This document shows positions 11,052 to 22,260 of a DNA stretch of 64,000 nt, piece by piece; positions within the stretch are counted from its first letter, which is position 1; each line of letters opens with the position of its first letter. Below the pieces are notes generated by a model. It made no database searches, had not been told where the DNA came from, and saw only the letters and a list, made by a program, of their open reading frames with translations. The DNA lies in assembly GCF_019320115.1 (NCBI RefSeq), contig NC_089584.1, positions 75,888,791 to 75,952,790 of the forward strand, read 5' to 3'. Source of the DNA: Miscanthus floridulus. Its lineage: Eukaryota; Streptophyta; Magnoliopsida; Poales; Poaceae. The position numbers were made by a program, and so were the translations under genes.

Positions 11052-13094
11052 CTAAGCACACTTTGGTACCCAACTCTTATTGAGTCCTTTTGAGTTAGTC
11101 AACAAGTGCTTAGGCACCCAAATGGCTTTAGCACTAGTTTGTGGTGAACACATCACCTTGCTAGTGTTAACTCCATTTGAGGTCTTCCTAAGCATATCAT
11201 TATAAACAAATGTGTTTGGCTTAGGAGTATTACCATTTGGGCATTCATAGCTTAAGTGCCCCTTTCTCTTACAAGCATAGCATATGCGGCATTTGTTTGC
11301 TCTATGCTTGTTTTGCTTGTATGGACATCTATCAACCTTGTGGCCCATCTCATTGCATCCATAGCATTTTTTTGTTGCAACTTGGGCTTCCTTTCTTGCC
11401 TCTTTGTACATTGGGCATTTCTTGGTAGGATGCCCCAATTTCTTGATCATGAGACAAGCACTTTGTCCATCACTTTCTTTTGGTTGACCAACTTGTTTGA
11501 GTCCTTTTGTTTGGCCACTTCACACTTGTTGGTCCAACTCTTGTGTGGACACATAGCCCACTCATGTCCATACAATCCACAACCATAGCACATCCTTTTT
11601 TCATGTTTCTTGCTCTTGGTTGTGTTTACCTTGCTTGAAATGTGATTCTTTTGTTGGGCTTTGGAGGAAGCAAGGTTTGAACCCTTTTCAAGCTTCTTCA
11701 CCATGTTATCACGGTTATCTTGAGAAGGTTGTGCTTTCTCCTTACCCTTCAACCAAATCACATTTTTTTAATCTTTTCACCTCTTCTTTGAGCTCTATGT
11801 TTTCTATGAGATTTAGCTCAATCGAAGATTGGCTTGCTTGAGGAGCACACTTATTAGTACAAGAAATACTTAATTGAGATGGTGTACTAGTGAGTGAATG
11901 TGTAAGAGGTTGAGAAAATTTTACCGATGTGATCACAACCTCATGAGCTACCTCAAGCATGATGCTTGATTCTACTACTTCCTCATGAGAGCACTTTAGA
12001 TGAACATAGTTTGCTTGTAGCACATTATACTTGCTTGATACTTCATATAGCCTTGCCTTGAGCTCAAAGTTTTCCTTCTCTAGTTGTGAAACACTAGAAG
12101 AGGAGTTAGTAACTAAAGCATGCTCAATTGACAATTTTTCATACTTTTCACTTAGAGCCTTTAGTTCTTTCATCTTGGAGATGAGAAACAATTCTTGCTT
12201 TTGAAGTGATTGCTCTTGCTTCTCAATCTCTTCTTCAAGCTCATCATTCTTTTCAACTATCTTCATGGTGATGAACTTGTGTTTGCGGTTGAGATGATCA
12301 AGGTTGTAGTTGTCTTCAACTTCAACATCACTCTCATCTTGATCATCTACTTGTGCTTTCTCCTTTTCTTGATCTTTCTTGTTACTTTGTTTCTTGCTTT
12401 TCTTGGCCATGAGACACAAGTGATGAATATCATGAGATACTGAGGTTGACTCATCACTTGGTCACCACCGGGCTTGAGCATCGTTGCAAATAGCTGCTTG
12501 CTGGTCTACTGCCTCGGCCATACCAGACATGTCCGGTAGGCATACCGAACAGGTCCAGTATGTGCAGGCAGATAGCAAGTCATGCGCTGCTTGCACTTCT
12601 TGCTCTAGCTCGACGCTCTTGAGGTCTTGTGAGGCTTCTTCGCTACATGAAGACATAATGGACATACTTTCCATTGACTTGATCTCAAGTGCATCATCAC
12701 ATTTGGATTTTCCATATAAATCAAAAAGTCTAGTCCAAATGAGATGAGCACTCTCCGGAGGTGGCTGTCCATTGAAGATTGCCTCATCTTGAACCTCTGC
12801 ACTCAATGTACTCAAAATAACATTAATAGCTTGAGCATTGAGTTGCACGCATATCTCTTCCTCTTTTGACAAATTTTTGTAGTTGCTCCAATCAACTATA
12901 GAAAGAGGTATGCTTGCATCCACAATATGCTCAACAAGAGGACTAATATCTCTAAAAGCATTGAGTACATGTATTGACCAAGGTAGAAGGTTTGAACCAT
13001 CATTTTGGTGAAGCACCGGCTCCAACTCGATAGACGTTGACATCCTTTTCTCATGGCGGTGAAGCTTTAGGTGAGAATCTTTCTCTGATACCAA
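11052..13094 (-). pseudogene. Copia gag with CCHC knuckles (element B)
   Basis: The probable start is the Met at about 13043 (MSTSIELEP); an upstream Met at 13094 overlaps the PBS-proximal leader. Order: UBN2-type capsid region (to about 12620); an in-frame TGA at 12462; a long Glu/Lys-rich coiled coil (about 11800-12300); then three CCHC zinc knuckles, CYGCGLYGHEWAMCPHK, CYGCNEMGHKVDRCPYK and CRICYACKRKGHLSYECP, in 11240-11600. A local frame change lies near 11745. The product would package RNA into particles. It ends at WVPKCA (11052), just where protease would begin in a full copia element, and pol is absent. The rest of the frame is well kept, which suggests gag was under selection after pol was lost. 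Confidence 0.8.
13083..13093 (-). promoter_or_regulatory. Primer binding site of element B
   Basis: Minus-strand TGGTATCAGAG, two bases from the LTR end at 13096: the initiator Met tRNA type, shortened by one mismatch at its 3' end. Confidence 0.85.
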
Positions 13095-13095
13095 T

Positions 13096-15388
13096 TGAAA
13101 GGACTTAGGATGCCGCCTAGAGGGGGTGAATAGGCGTTTCTAAAAATTCACACCTTTAAATGCGGAAACAATTAGAAAAAGGGAGTTTCCAAAATAGAAA
13201 CTCCAAATTAAGAATAATACCACCCTTCACAAGTGAGCCACAGAGTAAACAAGGTATAACGAATATATCTAGAAGCTACAACCCTACAACATAAAGTTAG
13301 AATAGAGAATAAATATTTTTAGTATTGAGCTCTAATACCAGATGGGTCTGGTATGAATACCGGACGTGTCTAGTATACATAATTTTTGTAGATCAGCCCC
13401 AAATTTGCTTCTTTTAATTTCTATCTTCAAACCAAACTACAGGCACCTACTAGAGATGACAATATACACAGAGAGTCTGCACAAGAGCTGGAGCAACACA
13501 AATATCAAATGAAATGTGAATTGAGACACGATATTTGTTTTACCGAAGTTCGGACTCATTTGGGTCCTACACTTCGTTGAGGGGGCTACGGGCGACCCAG
13601 CGAAGGTCAGCCCTAGAAGGTACCACGAAGGTCACTCTAGCCGGAGTCTTTTCCAACTCCTTTTCCTCCTTCCACTAGTTGATTCCGAGGTGGTGGAATC
13701 GACCGTTACAAACTTTCTGAGGCACACCACAATCTCTCAGGTGCTCTCCGGTGACGCCTAGCCATCTAGGACCGAAGAGTCCAAGAGTAACAAATGCAAA
13801 TCACAAGATTGACAATATGCACAAGTGCTCAAGTGGTTGGATTGCTCTCTTTCAGAATTTCTCTCAACCCACTAATTGATTTGGCAATTTGGATCACACA
13901 CTCACTAAGAGAGGGTTTGGGAGAGTTGGCAAGGCTCAAAAACATGTATAGCAACCAGCAGAATCAGCAGCCTCCAAAGGTGGAGGCTTGGGGGTATTTA
14001 TAGCTCCTTTGGAAAAACTAGCCGTTGCCATACCGGACATGTCTGGTTTGCATATCGAACATGTCTAGTATGACTTACACTGCCCCAATGGTAACAAAGT
14101 TAAAGTGACAATGTGAGGCGTCGAAACTCTCAATGAATGCCGGAACTCCTGACTCATGTCGGAACTCCTGACCCTCAGCATATTTGAAAACCATGTAACT
14201 GAGTTAAAGTATGTGTCGGAACTCCCGACTCATGCCGAAACTTCTGACCGTCGAAACTCCCGGCCCTCAAGGCTTTTGAAATCTAGCCGTTGGCTTCTGG
14301 CTGTCTATACCGGACATGTCCGGTATGACCAGGATAGTGAACCCTCTAAGTCAGTTAAGCATGAAACGTCAGAACTCCCGACCTATGCCAGAACTCCCGA
14401 CCGTCGAAACTTCCAACCCATGTCAGAACTCTCATCGAACCAACCCGAGAACAATAAGAATTTTATCATGGTTTGGCACATACCGGACACGTCCGGTATT
14501 GCCAGACTAGCAAAACACAAGTTAGCCCTTTTGTCTCTCAAACACTCAAAACTCACATGGGTTGGCTTGAGCACTTATGAAACATTATCTATCAACATGA
14601 TGCATCCCTCTTAATAGTATGTCACTCCTATTAACACAATTTTAAAAGTATAATGAAATTAAACCTTTTGAGTTGATCTCTTTCAACCGAGGCCGTGTAT
14701 TCCAATCTTCATCAAGTGAGGGTGCCAACATGTTGATATTGATCTTTTTCACTTTAGCATAGCCATCTTGAGCATGTGACTTGATTCCATTCATCAAATA
14801 TGAATAACTCCAAATGCATCAAGTCACTTCAAACACTTTTATCCAATATAGATTTGATCCTCCACATCAATATGACCATCCATAGCTTGATTAGTACCTC
14901 AACTAAATACAAGTACTTTCTTCTTCATCCTAGCTAGGTTCTTTGGCCGCCAAGCCATCGCTTGCCCTTCACCCTTGCTTAGTACCTCGAACCTTTCCTT
15001 GCTATCTTCATCATCTCAAGCCACCAAGTCACATCTTGTGTTGAATCATCCATTCATTTGTATTGTTATCATTTTCATTTCAATTTAGCAAGCTTCAAAT
15101 ATGAGACCATTCCATATGTAATCCCTCATATCTTATTAATTAATTCTTACGAGCTTGCTTTCACATAGTACATGAGAATCCCACAATAAATAAGCCTTTA
15201 TATGAATTCCATTTGCATGGTTGTCTTGTGTTTGAACTAGATTGTTTATACAACAACACACATTTTGGCTTTCATTAAGTACCGGTGAGATAACCTATTA
15301 CCTGTCCACACTTAACAAACGGGTTAAACCTTTAACCATGTTGTCATTCAATCATCCAAAACCCACTAAAGGGCTAGATGCACTTTGA
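13096..15388 (-). repeat. 5' LTR of element B (2293 bp)
   Basis: Starts TGAAAGGACTTAGG next to the PBS and ends GCACTTTGA, where GCACTTTCA would be expected. From about 13600 it matches 5165-6992. It has palindromic CCGGAC..GTCCGG motifs and a block of TCGGAACTCCCGAC-like units at about 14110-14440. The presumed TSD on the right is ATTAG (15389-15393); the partner is outside the window. Confidence 0.88.
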
Positions 15389-15405
15389 ATTAGGTTTAGG
15401 CATAT

Positions 15406-18400
15406 TAATTTTTTTGCAAAGGCACTAAAGGTTGTTGGTTCTAGCTAAGTTATTATTCTCTCTAAGTCAGAAAAGGATTGTAGATAATGCCAATTTGGCA
15501 TTTAAATTCCAACAAAACTAGTTAGGCAATAGATTTATGTTTTCGCACGACTGGTTGTGTCAAGATTGTGTACTTGAACACGGTGTAGGTTGTTGTTGGT
15601 CTGGAAGTCATGATGCTCTCGTAAAATTTCCCAATTACGCTTTGAGCATGTTAACCATGTTAGTGGCGCTCTGTCTGTGAACCGGCGTTCTACGTGACCT
15701 GTCTATCTTGGCGCCTCTCTTTCCTTCTTGCTGGTCATCTTCTGGTCGTATGGTTTGCTTCGTTGGGGAGATGGTAGTGTCAACTCAAGGGTACTGCATT
15801 GGAACTAGGCAAGGTAATCCGCGGTTTTTTGTGTCACTTTTAAATTCGTGCGCATCACTACTCACTGTCGTATGGTTCAGCCTGCGATCGCCGCGTGCAC
15901 TGCCTGCCAGCCGTCTGGCCGACGTGGTGCTCCGCCCACTGCACGACCCACCTAACCATGGAGGAGCTGGCTGCCTTCGCTGTGCTATCACGCTGCAGCC
16001 GTTGATTCCATGTTAATGCTCCGCTTGTCACGTCGTGGAGCTTTAGCCCCACGTGGTGACTCGGTGTGCGCCCGCTGTTCCGCTACCGCTGAGAGTGTCT
16101 TGCCAAGTTTGAGTCATCTCATCCATGCCACTGTTGTCCTACACCGGCCAGGTGCGCTCCTATGTTGGCACATGGCCACTGCCCTTGCTAGCACTACCTC
16201 TGTGTGCGCCATGCCCAGCAGCCCATGTCTTGCTCGGTCCTTGTCGGCCCTGCTCTCGTCCTTCTGGCCATGGCCACACATGCTGCTTCCCCCTACCCTC
16301 TACTTCTTGAGGATGCCAAGCAGCTGCTCTCGCTTTGGTCTCCCTCTCTGACTACTGCTCGCCCTGGCCACGTCCCCCATGGGAACAGAGCAGAGCTCTG
16401 CTCGGAGGTGCTTTCGCCTGTTCTATACTCGAGCCACCACCTCTATCCATCTCTCTCATGCCCTCATGTTGCCTCGGCCTGCTCCCCGTGCCCCGACCAT
16501 GCCATGTGCCCTAGGCTCACACTCGCCACGCACCGAGCTCCACACCGCCGCTCTCTGCTACTCCTCCATGTGTAGCATCGGCGTGGCTGCGCTCTCGCTG
16601 CCTCCACATGCCACAGATCAACGGCGCCCGCATGCGACTCCACCCCTACTCCTCCATTGCTGCACCTTCCGGTCCCATCGCCGCTCCACCTCCATTGCCC
16701 AGTGTCTGAGCCCCGCTGCGCCCCCAGCGCCGTTGCCGTAGCTGTCGCCTTGCCTTTGCGCTACGAACGCCTTGGACGCCGTAGCCTCACCATCGCATCA
16801 TCACCGTTGCATGGAGCCACCGCAGCCCTTGCTCGGGCCTTCGTTGTGCTTCGCATGCGGTCGGGCCGTTGCGCCTTGCCACGACACATGCGGGGCCTAG
16901 CCGGGGGAGCGCCATGTCCGTTCGGTGCCGAGGAACCTAACCTCGCCAGCCACCGCGCCCCACAGCAACACCACCGCCGCTACCGCCGGTCATCGCGCCC
17001 GCCGCTGCGCGTGGCCGTGTCTTTGCAGGCCATGGTAGGGAGTGCCTTGGCCACACCCGTGTGCGTCCAAGTCTGCCACTGCCCCGTGGCCGGTCCTCCG
17101 CCACCGCCGTGCCTTCCCCAGTCAGAAATCGGCTGCCGGCCGGATTCCCCTGTCCGTGCTCTGCTTGTGTGGAGGACGAGAGGGACCATGTGGTAACAAC
17201 AAAAATTTTCTAGGGTCCCCAATGTAATTTCCGTGACTTGGATGAATAGTGTTTATGTCCTGCGGGTTAGTTTTGAGAAAACTTAGGGTGTCTTCGCAAA
17301 TGTACCACCGCCGCTGGGTTTTCCATCGTGGGCTGGCTTGCTGGGCCGCTCGCGCCCATGCGCCGGGCCAGCCTGTCGCCACCGCGCCAGGGCCGCGTGC
17401 GCGCATTGTGCGCCTAGGCTGTGTGTCTGTGCGGGCCGTCCGCGCTGTTGCCGCCGTCGCTGGGCCACGCCTGGCCAGCAGGCCGCGCGCGCACCTTCGG
17501 GCCGAGCCGGCTCGCCTGTCGTGGGTTGTGGTGTTCTTTTCTTTTTCCAATGAATTAGTGAAGATTTCCTAAAATAAATTCTGAGCTAATTTTGTTATTT
17601 AAATATAAAATTATTTAGGAGTCCAAAAATTATGGAACAAATTTTGTTGAGTTCCTAAAATCATGATCTATCTATTAGCGTAATTGGTTCATCTAGTTGG
17701 TGTTGTTTTTAGGGTTGCCTTAATTAATTGAAATTGTTTAGTTGCTCACTGTAATTTTTGTAGCTCCAGAATAATTAGTTGCTAGATAGATAATGATACC
17801 CTATTTTGAATAAAGATTAAATCGATAGAATGGAATAACGAAACAACTGAGTTTGTATAACTAAAACACTTGTTGGGAAATGACACCTTTCTTGATGATG
17901 TTGATACGTAGATTAGTATGTTAGTCATTAGAGCTAGCTTGTTAGTTCGTAGCGCGTACTTTGTTTTAAGAGTTATTGTTGCCTTGTTAATTAACTGTTG
18001 CATCATCTCTGCATCGCATTGCATACCATAATAGGGACGATGATGGATTGTGGAGTCATTTGGAGTATCAGAAAAGATGGTGCCAGGAATCATATCATGG
18101 AGATGGAATGCTAACTTTTTAGTATCTATTTTACCTAGGCAAGCCCTGGTGCATAACTCCTACTTTTCTACACTTTAAATTATACTTGTGCATTAAATTT
18201 TAAGGAGTTGAATGAAACCCACTTGCATATATATCTTTATCCTATGAGTCTTACTAGTATGACAGGACCGTGTAGATTGCTATGCTATAGGACTCAGGTA
18301 GAAGTCGAGTGATTGCCTGTCACTCGTGAGAGATAGGAAATATATTACTGCATTATTATCACTTGAAATATAAATGGTGAAAGAAAAAATGAAGACCAGG

Positions 18401-19654
18401 TAGGGATATGGTTTGGGTATTGGTGGGTGTAAGAGGTTGTGTCCTACGGCCAACTGGACATAGCTTGGTTACACTCTTTTCCCTGTCTGTGTCGGTTAAG
18501 AACCGGTCGTTGCAATGGACGCTAGGCAAGTCACAGACTTATTATCCCGAGCACATACTTAGGTATGGGCGCAGGGAAGACTTGTTACTCTCTTATCATG
18601 GATTCTGGCTCTTTTTGGACCGACTTTCATGGTGGTTTTTGGGTGGAGGTCCTTGCACCGCTCTAAATCCAGGACTCAGGAGTGGAGGCTTGGAGTCCAA
18701 GTTTGGACGAGGACCTGGACCCCATGATAGGAGGATAGTGGGTTGGTCCTGCTTGTGTTTGGAGTACAAGTGTGGTGTGTGTTTCGGGTCACCCTGCTAG
18801 GCTCATTGATTCATAAATCGCCGTCGTGTCGGTACGATTTGTCTAAACTCTAGCATCATAGTAAGAACTGAAAGATGAAAGATGTTAAAAAGGATTCTGA
18901 TTGCTTACCACCTGCTTAGAAAGTAGCACAGGTGCTTACATAGAATGGTTAGTTAAAGAACTAATGCGACTGCTAATAAAAATTGAATATAAGGACGCAT
19001 GCTTAGTAATGCTTGTTGTAAATGCAATAAACCCATAAGCCAGATAGCCTTGAATATCCTTGGAGTCTTTTTCTTTCCTCCTATCGTGTAAGTCTTGTTG
19101 AGTACAATTGAGTACTCAGGTTTTTATTTCCCCCTGTTGCAAGTGACAGGTAGATGCTAGAGCTGACCCTTGTGTGTGGATTCCTCCTGGTGGGCTCAGA
19201 GAGGATTCCTTTACGCTACGATCATAGTTTTTATTTATAACTCTCACCAAATATTTTTATAAATAAAAGTTTTATAATCTGTTGTCATAGTTTATATATC
19301 AATGCTTCATTATGTCATGAATAGATATTTATTTCCGCTGTAATTCTGATCACATGTTTATATTCCGCTGTTAACTTAAATTGTTCATAACTCTGATAAC
19401 ATGTTCATATTCCGCTATTATAAATAATAAATATTATACTCTGATGTTACATGGAAAGTGATGTAAGAAATGACTAAAATGTTGTAAGCTTTATTCTCTC
19501 ATTTGTGATCCTGATGGAAAAATGTGGATTTTTTTTGTTCTCCCTTGGGGTGTGCCTGACGGAACTGCGTAATTTGGTGTCCTCCCTTGGATACTTAGTG
19601 TCTAAAGGAAGACAAGTACTCCTGGGAGGCATTAGATTAGGTGGTTCTACCACA
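15406..19654 (+). repeat. Probable solo LTR of a chromovirus-like Ty3/gypsy element
   Basis: This 4.25-kb stretch has the same block order as the C element LTR: AT-rich start, a GC-rich block (15700-17550), AT-rich middle, then blocks similar to 31680-32110 (around 18290-18830) and to 32500-32640 (around 19080-19230). It ends CTACCACA, like the end of D's LTR. CATAT flanks both sides (15401-15405 and 19655-19659), a possible 5-bp TSD. The first base pair is TA, not TG, which would be a mutation or means the left border is misplaced. No internal region or second LTR is present. Open frames in the GC-rich block are compositional. Confidence 0.5.
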
Positions 19655-19725
19655 CATATGCATCTGTATCTAATGGCAAACATGTTAGTCACACTTATAA
19701 GCACATAGCCATGCATAAAGGATAT

Positions 19726-20120
19726 ATGTACCACCCAACTTGCACATAGAACCCTAACAAGGTTAGAAATTACAAGTAGACCCTAGACTTCGTCAATGCA
19801 TACCAAACTCATCATGTGTCGCCTAACTTTATTTGTTGTCATGGTCACCGAAGGTGGAAGGATACATGTACCACCTCACTTGCACACCTAAACCCTAACA
19901 AGGTAAGAAATTACAAATAGACAACCCTAGGCGTCAATGCTTAGCAAAGTCAATATGTGTCTCCAAACATCATCATTGTGGTCACCTAAGCTGAAAGGGT
20001 ATAGATAGACCACATGTACCACCCAACTTGCACATATCACCAACAAGGATAGAAATTACAAATAGACAACCCTAGCCCTCAATGCTTGCCAAAGTCTTCA
20101 TGTGTCAAAGCTAGAAGGAA
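19726..20120 (+). repeat. Degenerate tandem repeat, three units of about 140 bp
   Basis: Three successive units each begin with ATGTACCACC(C/T)AACTTGCACA or a close variant (about 19726, 19866, 20013). They continue through AACAAGG..AGAAATTACAA.TAGAC to a TGTGTC segment. Units differ by substitutions and small indels. No coding potential. Confidence 0.75.
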
Positions 20121-20676
20121 ATGTCAGCAATAACTGGAGACCAAGAGCACAATAGCACAAAGGTTTCAATTGAGGTGCAATAGTTTCCCGTTGCTATAGA
20201 CAAGAATGAAGATCCTATGAACATGCCAGAGACACACTTGTGCATAAAACATCCTTGTGCATAAAACATCCTGACCTTTGACCTAGAACCATTGTCTAAA
20301 AAAGGGTAGAATGCGAGCAATGTCGTATCGCTGCATTCCCATAACCACATTTTATGAACAAGGTTATTGTTACACCTATAAATAGTTGAATCACAGCAAA
20401 CAAAAGGCACTAATAATCAGCTCCTCCAAGGACCCAGAAACCAATCCTAGGTCTAGAGGAAACCACTTCCATGTGGCACATAGCATCAACTATATGGACT
20501 GCAGAGACATCCAACTGCATGGATCGCTCAATTTCCTCGACGCCAAGACATGAATACCTAGAAAACCTAGGAACTTATCTACATTGGAACAGAGGCAAAG
20601 CCAGGTGTAAAGTTCATTGGGGCCATCTATGTTGTATTAGTGTGGGGTCATTACTAGTGACAAACAAAAATTTCTA
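20121..20676. other. Intergenic sequence, no gene seen
   Basis: Only short open frames without recognisable domains. A 17-bp direct repeat (TTGTGCATAAAACATCC) occurs twice back to back near 20238-20272. Confidence 0.5.
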
Positions 20677-21101
20677 GAGATATTTACCTGTATGACCCTG
20701 AAAAAATGCATCTTCCTTGTATGGCCCGATTTTTTTTTGAACTCACCTGTATGACCCTAAAACAAAATTATCTTCCTTCTATGGCCTTCACACATAACAA
20801 TATTATGCAAATAAGTTCACACATAACAATACATAGTATGTGTGTATTGTTATGTAATATTACACAAATATGTGTATTACTCCAAATATACAACCGACAA
20901 ACAAAATTCTGCATTTTATTTTTTCGCCAAGAGTAAAATGGTCATTTTACCCTTGACTTAACACCATCAAGTGCTAAAAACGGACGGAAGGTCATATAAG
21001 GAAGATAATTTCATTTTGGGGCCATACATGTAAGTTCAAAAAAAATCAGACCATACAAGGAAGAAGCATTTTTTTCTAAAGCCATATAGGTAAATATCTT
21101 C
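20677..21101. mobile_element. Foldback MITE (425 bp) with 8-bp TSD
   Basis: The two ends are long inverted repeats of about 110 bp: the left arm opens GAGATATTTACCTGTATG and the right arm, reversed, opens GAAGATATTTACCTATATG. AATTTCTA flanks both sides (20669-20676 and 21102-21109). The centre also contains inverted CACACATAACAATA / TATTGTTATG motifs, so the whole element can fold into one hairpin. An 8-9 bp TSD fits a hAT or MULE-derived MITE. It carries no protein. Confidence 0.75.
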
Positions 21102-21355
21102 AATTTCTACAGGATTAACAAGATTTTATAGGGTATCAGTCAACCCCTACAAAACAAGCCTAACTCCGCACCTACATGGGAAAGCACATACAAAATCCAG
21201 GAGATCCGATCCAAGAACCACCTATTGACGCGTAACCCATCCTAACAAAAGCGATATGTGGTCCTCCCTTCCTCTCAAGGCTAGCATGGCCATCAGTTAG
21301 AGTCAAAGGTAAATCAACAGTCCCACTAGTACGGTCAGGGAAGGGAGTGATTATT

Positions 21356-22260
21356 GGGCTGTTTGGTTGGGTGGCTAACCCCTAACCAGGCTTCAGGAAG
21401 CCAACTTTTAATTGTTTGGTTGCATGTAAATAGTCCATGGCTAGGTCCAACTTAGCCACTTTAGAGGCCTAGGCCAGGCTCGAAAAAAAAACAAGATGGG
21501 GATCCATTTTTCGTGGTCAAGCTTGGCTAAGTCGCAGATGAGGTCTTGTCACCGCCCGCTCTGTCGCGCTCTACGCCTCTGCTCGTCTGCTTTTGCCGAC
21601 GTGGTTCCCGCCGGACCACGCCCTCCGAGCTCCAGCTTCCCTTGCGCGTCCAGGCGGTGTCCGTGTACCTGTGGAAGGTGCTCGCCGTAGTCGTGGCCGC
21701 GTCCCGCGTGCCCGAGGAGCGGTGCTTCACTCGCCAAATGGTGGACGCGTGGCGGCCAGTGAAGTCGCCCGAGCTCGACGGATGCGCAACTACTTCGGCG
21801 GACTATGCACTGGGCGGAGGTGGAGGAGATTCGACGGAGGTGCACAAGACCGAGCACGTTACGGAGAAGGGCATCCTCGGGCTGGGCTCGCCGACGTTGA
21901 ACCAGACTGTGTTCACGTCGTTCCCGCTTCACGCATAGACCACGCCCACAAGTTCTCTCGGCTCCCCCGTACTCCATCGCCCGTCGCCGGACTTCCCCGA
22001 AGACCACCGGAGCCTCTACCCTGGCGGCGGCGCAAGCAACGGAGGGGCAGGTGCGGTGGTCGGTGGCGACCCCTAGGTGCTAAAAATCACCCTAGCAAAA
22101 AAGGGGTGATTCTACCATACCGAGCCAGACAACCAAACAAAAATCTACCAAGCCAGGCTTACCTAATACACAACAATCAAACAAGGGGTTCCTACTTGGA
22201 CAAGACTGGCGGCTTATTTCCTAACCAGGCCAGGATCAAAGAAGGGAACCAAAGGCACCC
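21356..22260. mobile_element. Non-autonomous TIR element (PIF/Harbinger-like ends) carrying a gene fragment
   Basis: The left end is GGGCTGTTTGGTTGGG and the right end, reversed, is GGGTGCCTTTGGTTCCC. Further inward, both arms share AACCAGGC / GCCTGGTTAGG blocks, so the terminal inverted similarity spans over 100 bp with gaps. TSD is unclear: TAT occurs on both sides with one extra T on the left. The interior (21540-22080) is GC-rich and coding-like, unlike the AT-rich flanks. There is no transposase. Superfamily assignment from the terminal motif is tentative. Confidence 0.6.
21627..22078 (+). pseudogene. Captured fragment of a BAHD acyltransferase gene, frameshifted
   Basis: Motifs of the C-terminal half of BAHD acyltransferases appear in order but in different frames. 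RVQAVSVYLWKVLA is at about 21644-21685 and PEERC near 21712. MRNYFGG follows at about 21783 (the family's MRNYFGN/MRSYVGN box). GLGSPTLNQTVFTSFPL is at about 21880-21930, close to the GLGSPTL..TSF segment before the conserved DFGWG motif. DFGWG itself is not visible, and a stop follows at 21936. The catalytic HXXXD motif belongs to the missing N-terminal half. At least one frameshift lies between 21770 and 21880. Known BAHD enzymes transfer acyl groups from CoA to alcohols or amines; this copy cannot. Its position inside a TIR element points to transduplication. Confidence 0.65.

Larger units (their letters stand above)
5165..15388 (-). mobile_element. Element B: pol-less Ty1/copia-type retrotransposon
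   Basis: Two LTRs (5165-6992, truncated by element A, and 13096-15388, complete) flank an internal region of about 6.1 kb on the minus strand. A PBS lies at 13083-13093 and a polypurine tract at 6993-7008. The interior holds gag (11052-13094) and an unrelated ORF in the env position (7676-9607). No protease, integrase, RT or RNase H motif is visible, so it would need an enzyme supply in trans. LTR ends are mutated from TG to TA (left) and TC (right). The two LTRs differ by substitutions and indels of about 20-35 bp, so B is the oldest of the retrotransposons whose LTR pairs can be compared here. Confidence 0.82.

Noticed and set aside
16010..17572. Many overlapping open frames on both strands
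   Set aside because: GC-rich block within a probable LTR; no domain, and frames overlap on all strands.
19726..20120. CRISPR-like array
   Set aside because: Units are long, diverged and adjoining without unique spacers; the genome is a plant nuclear one.
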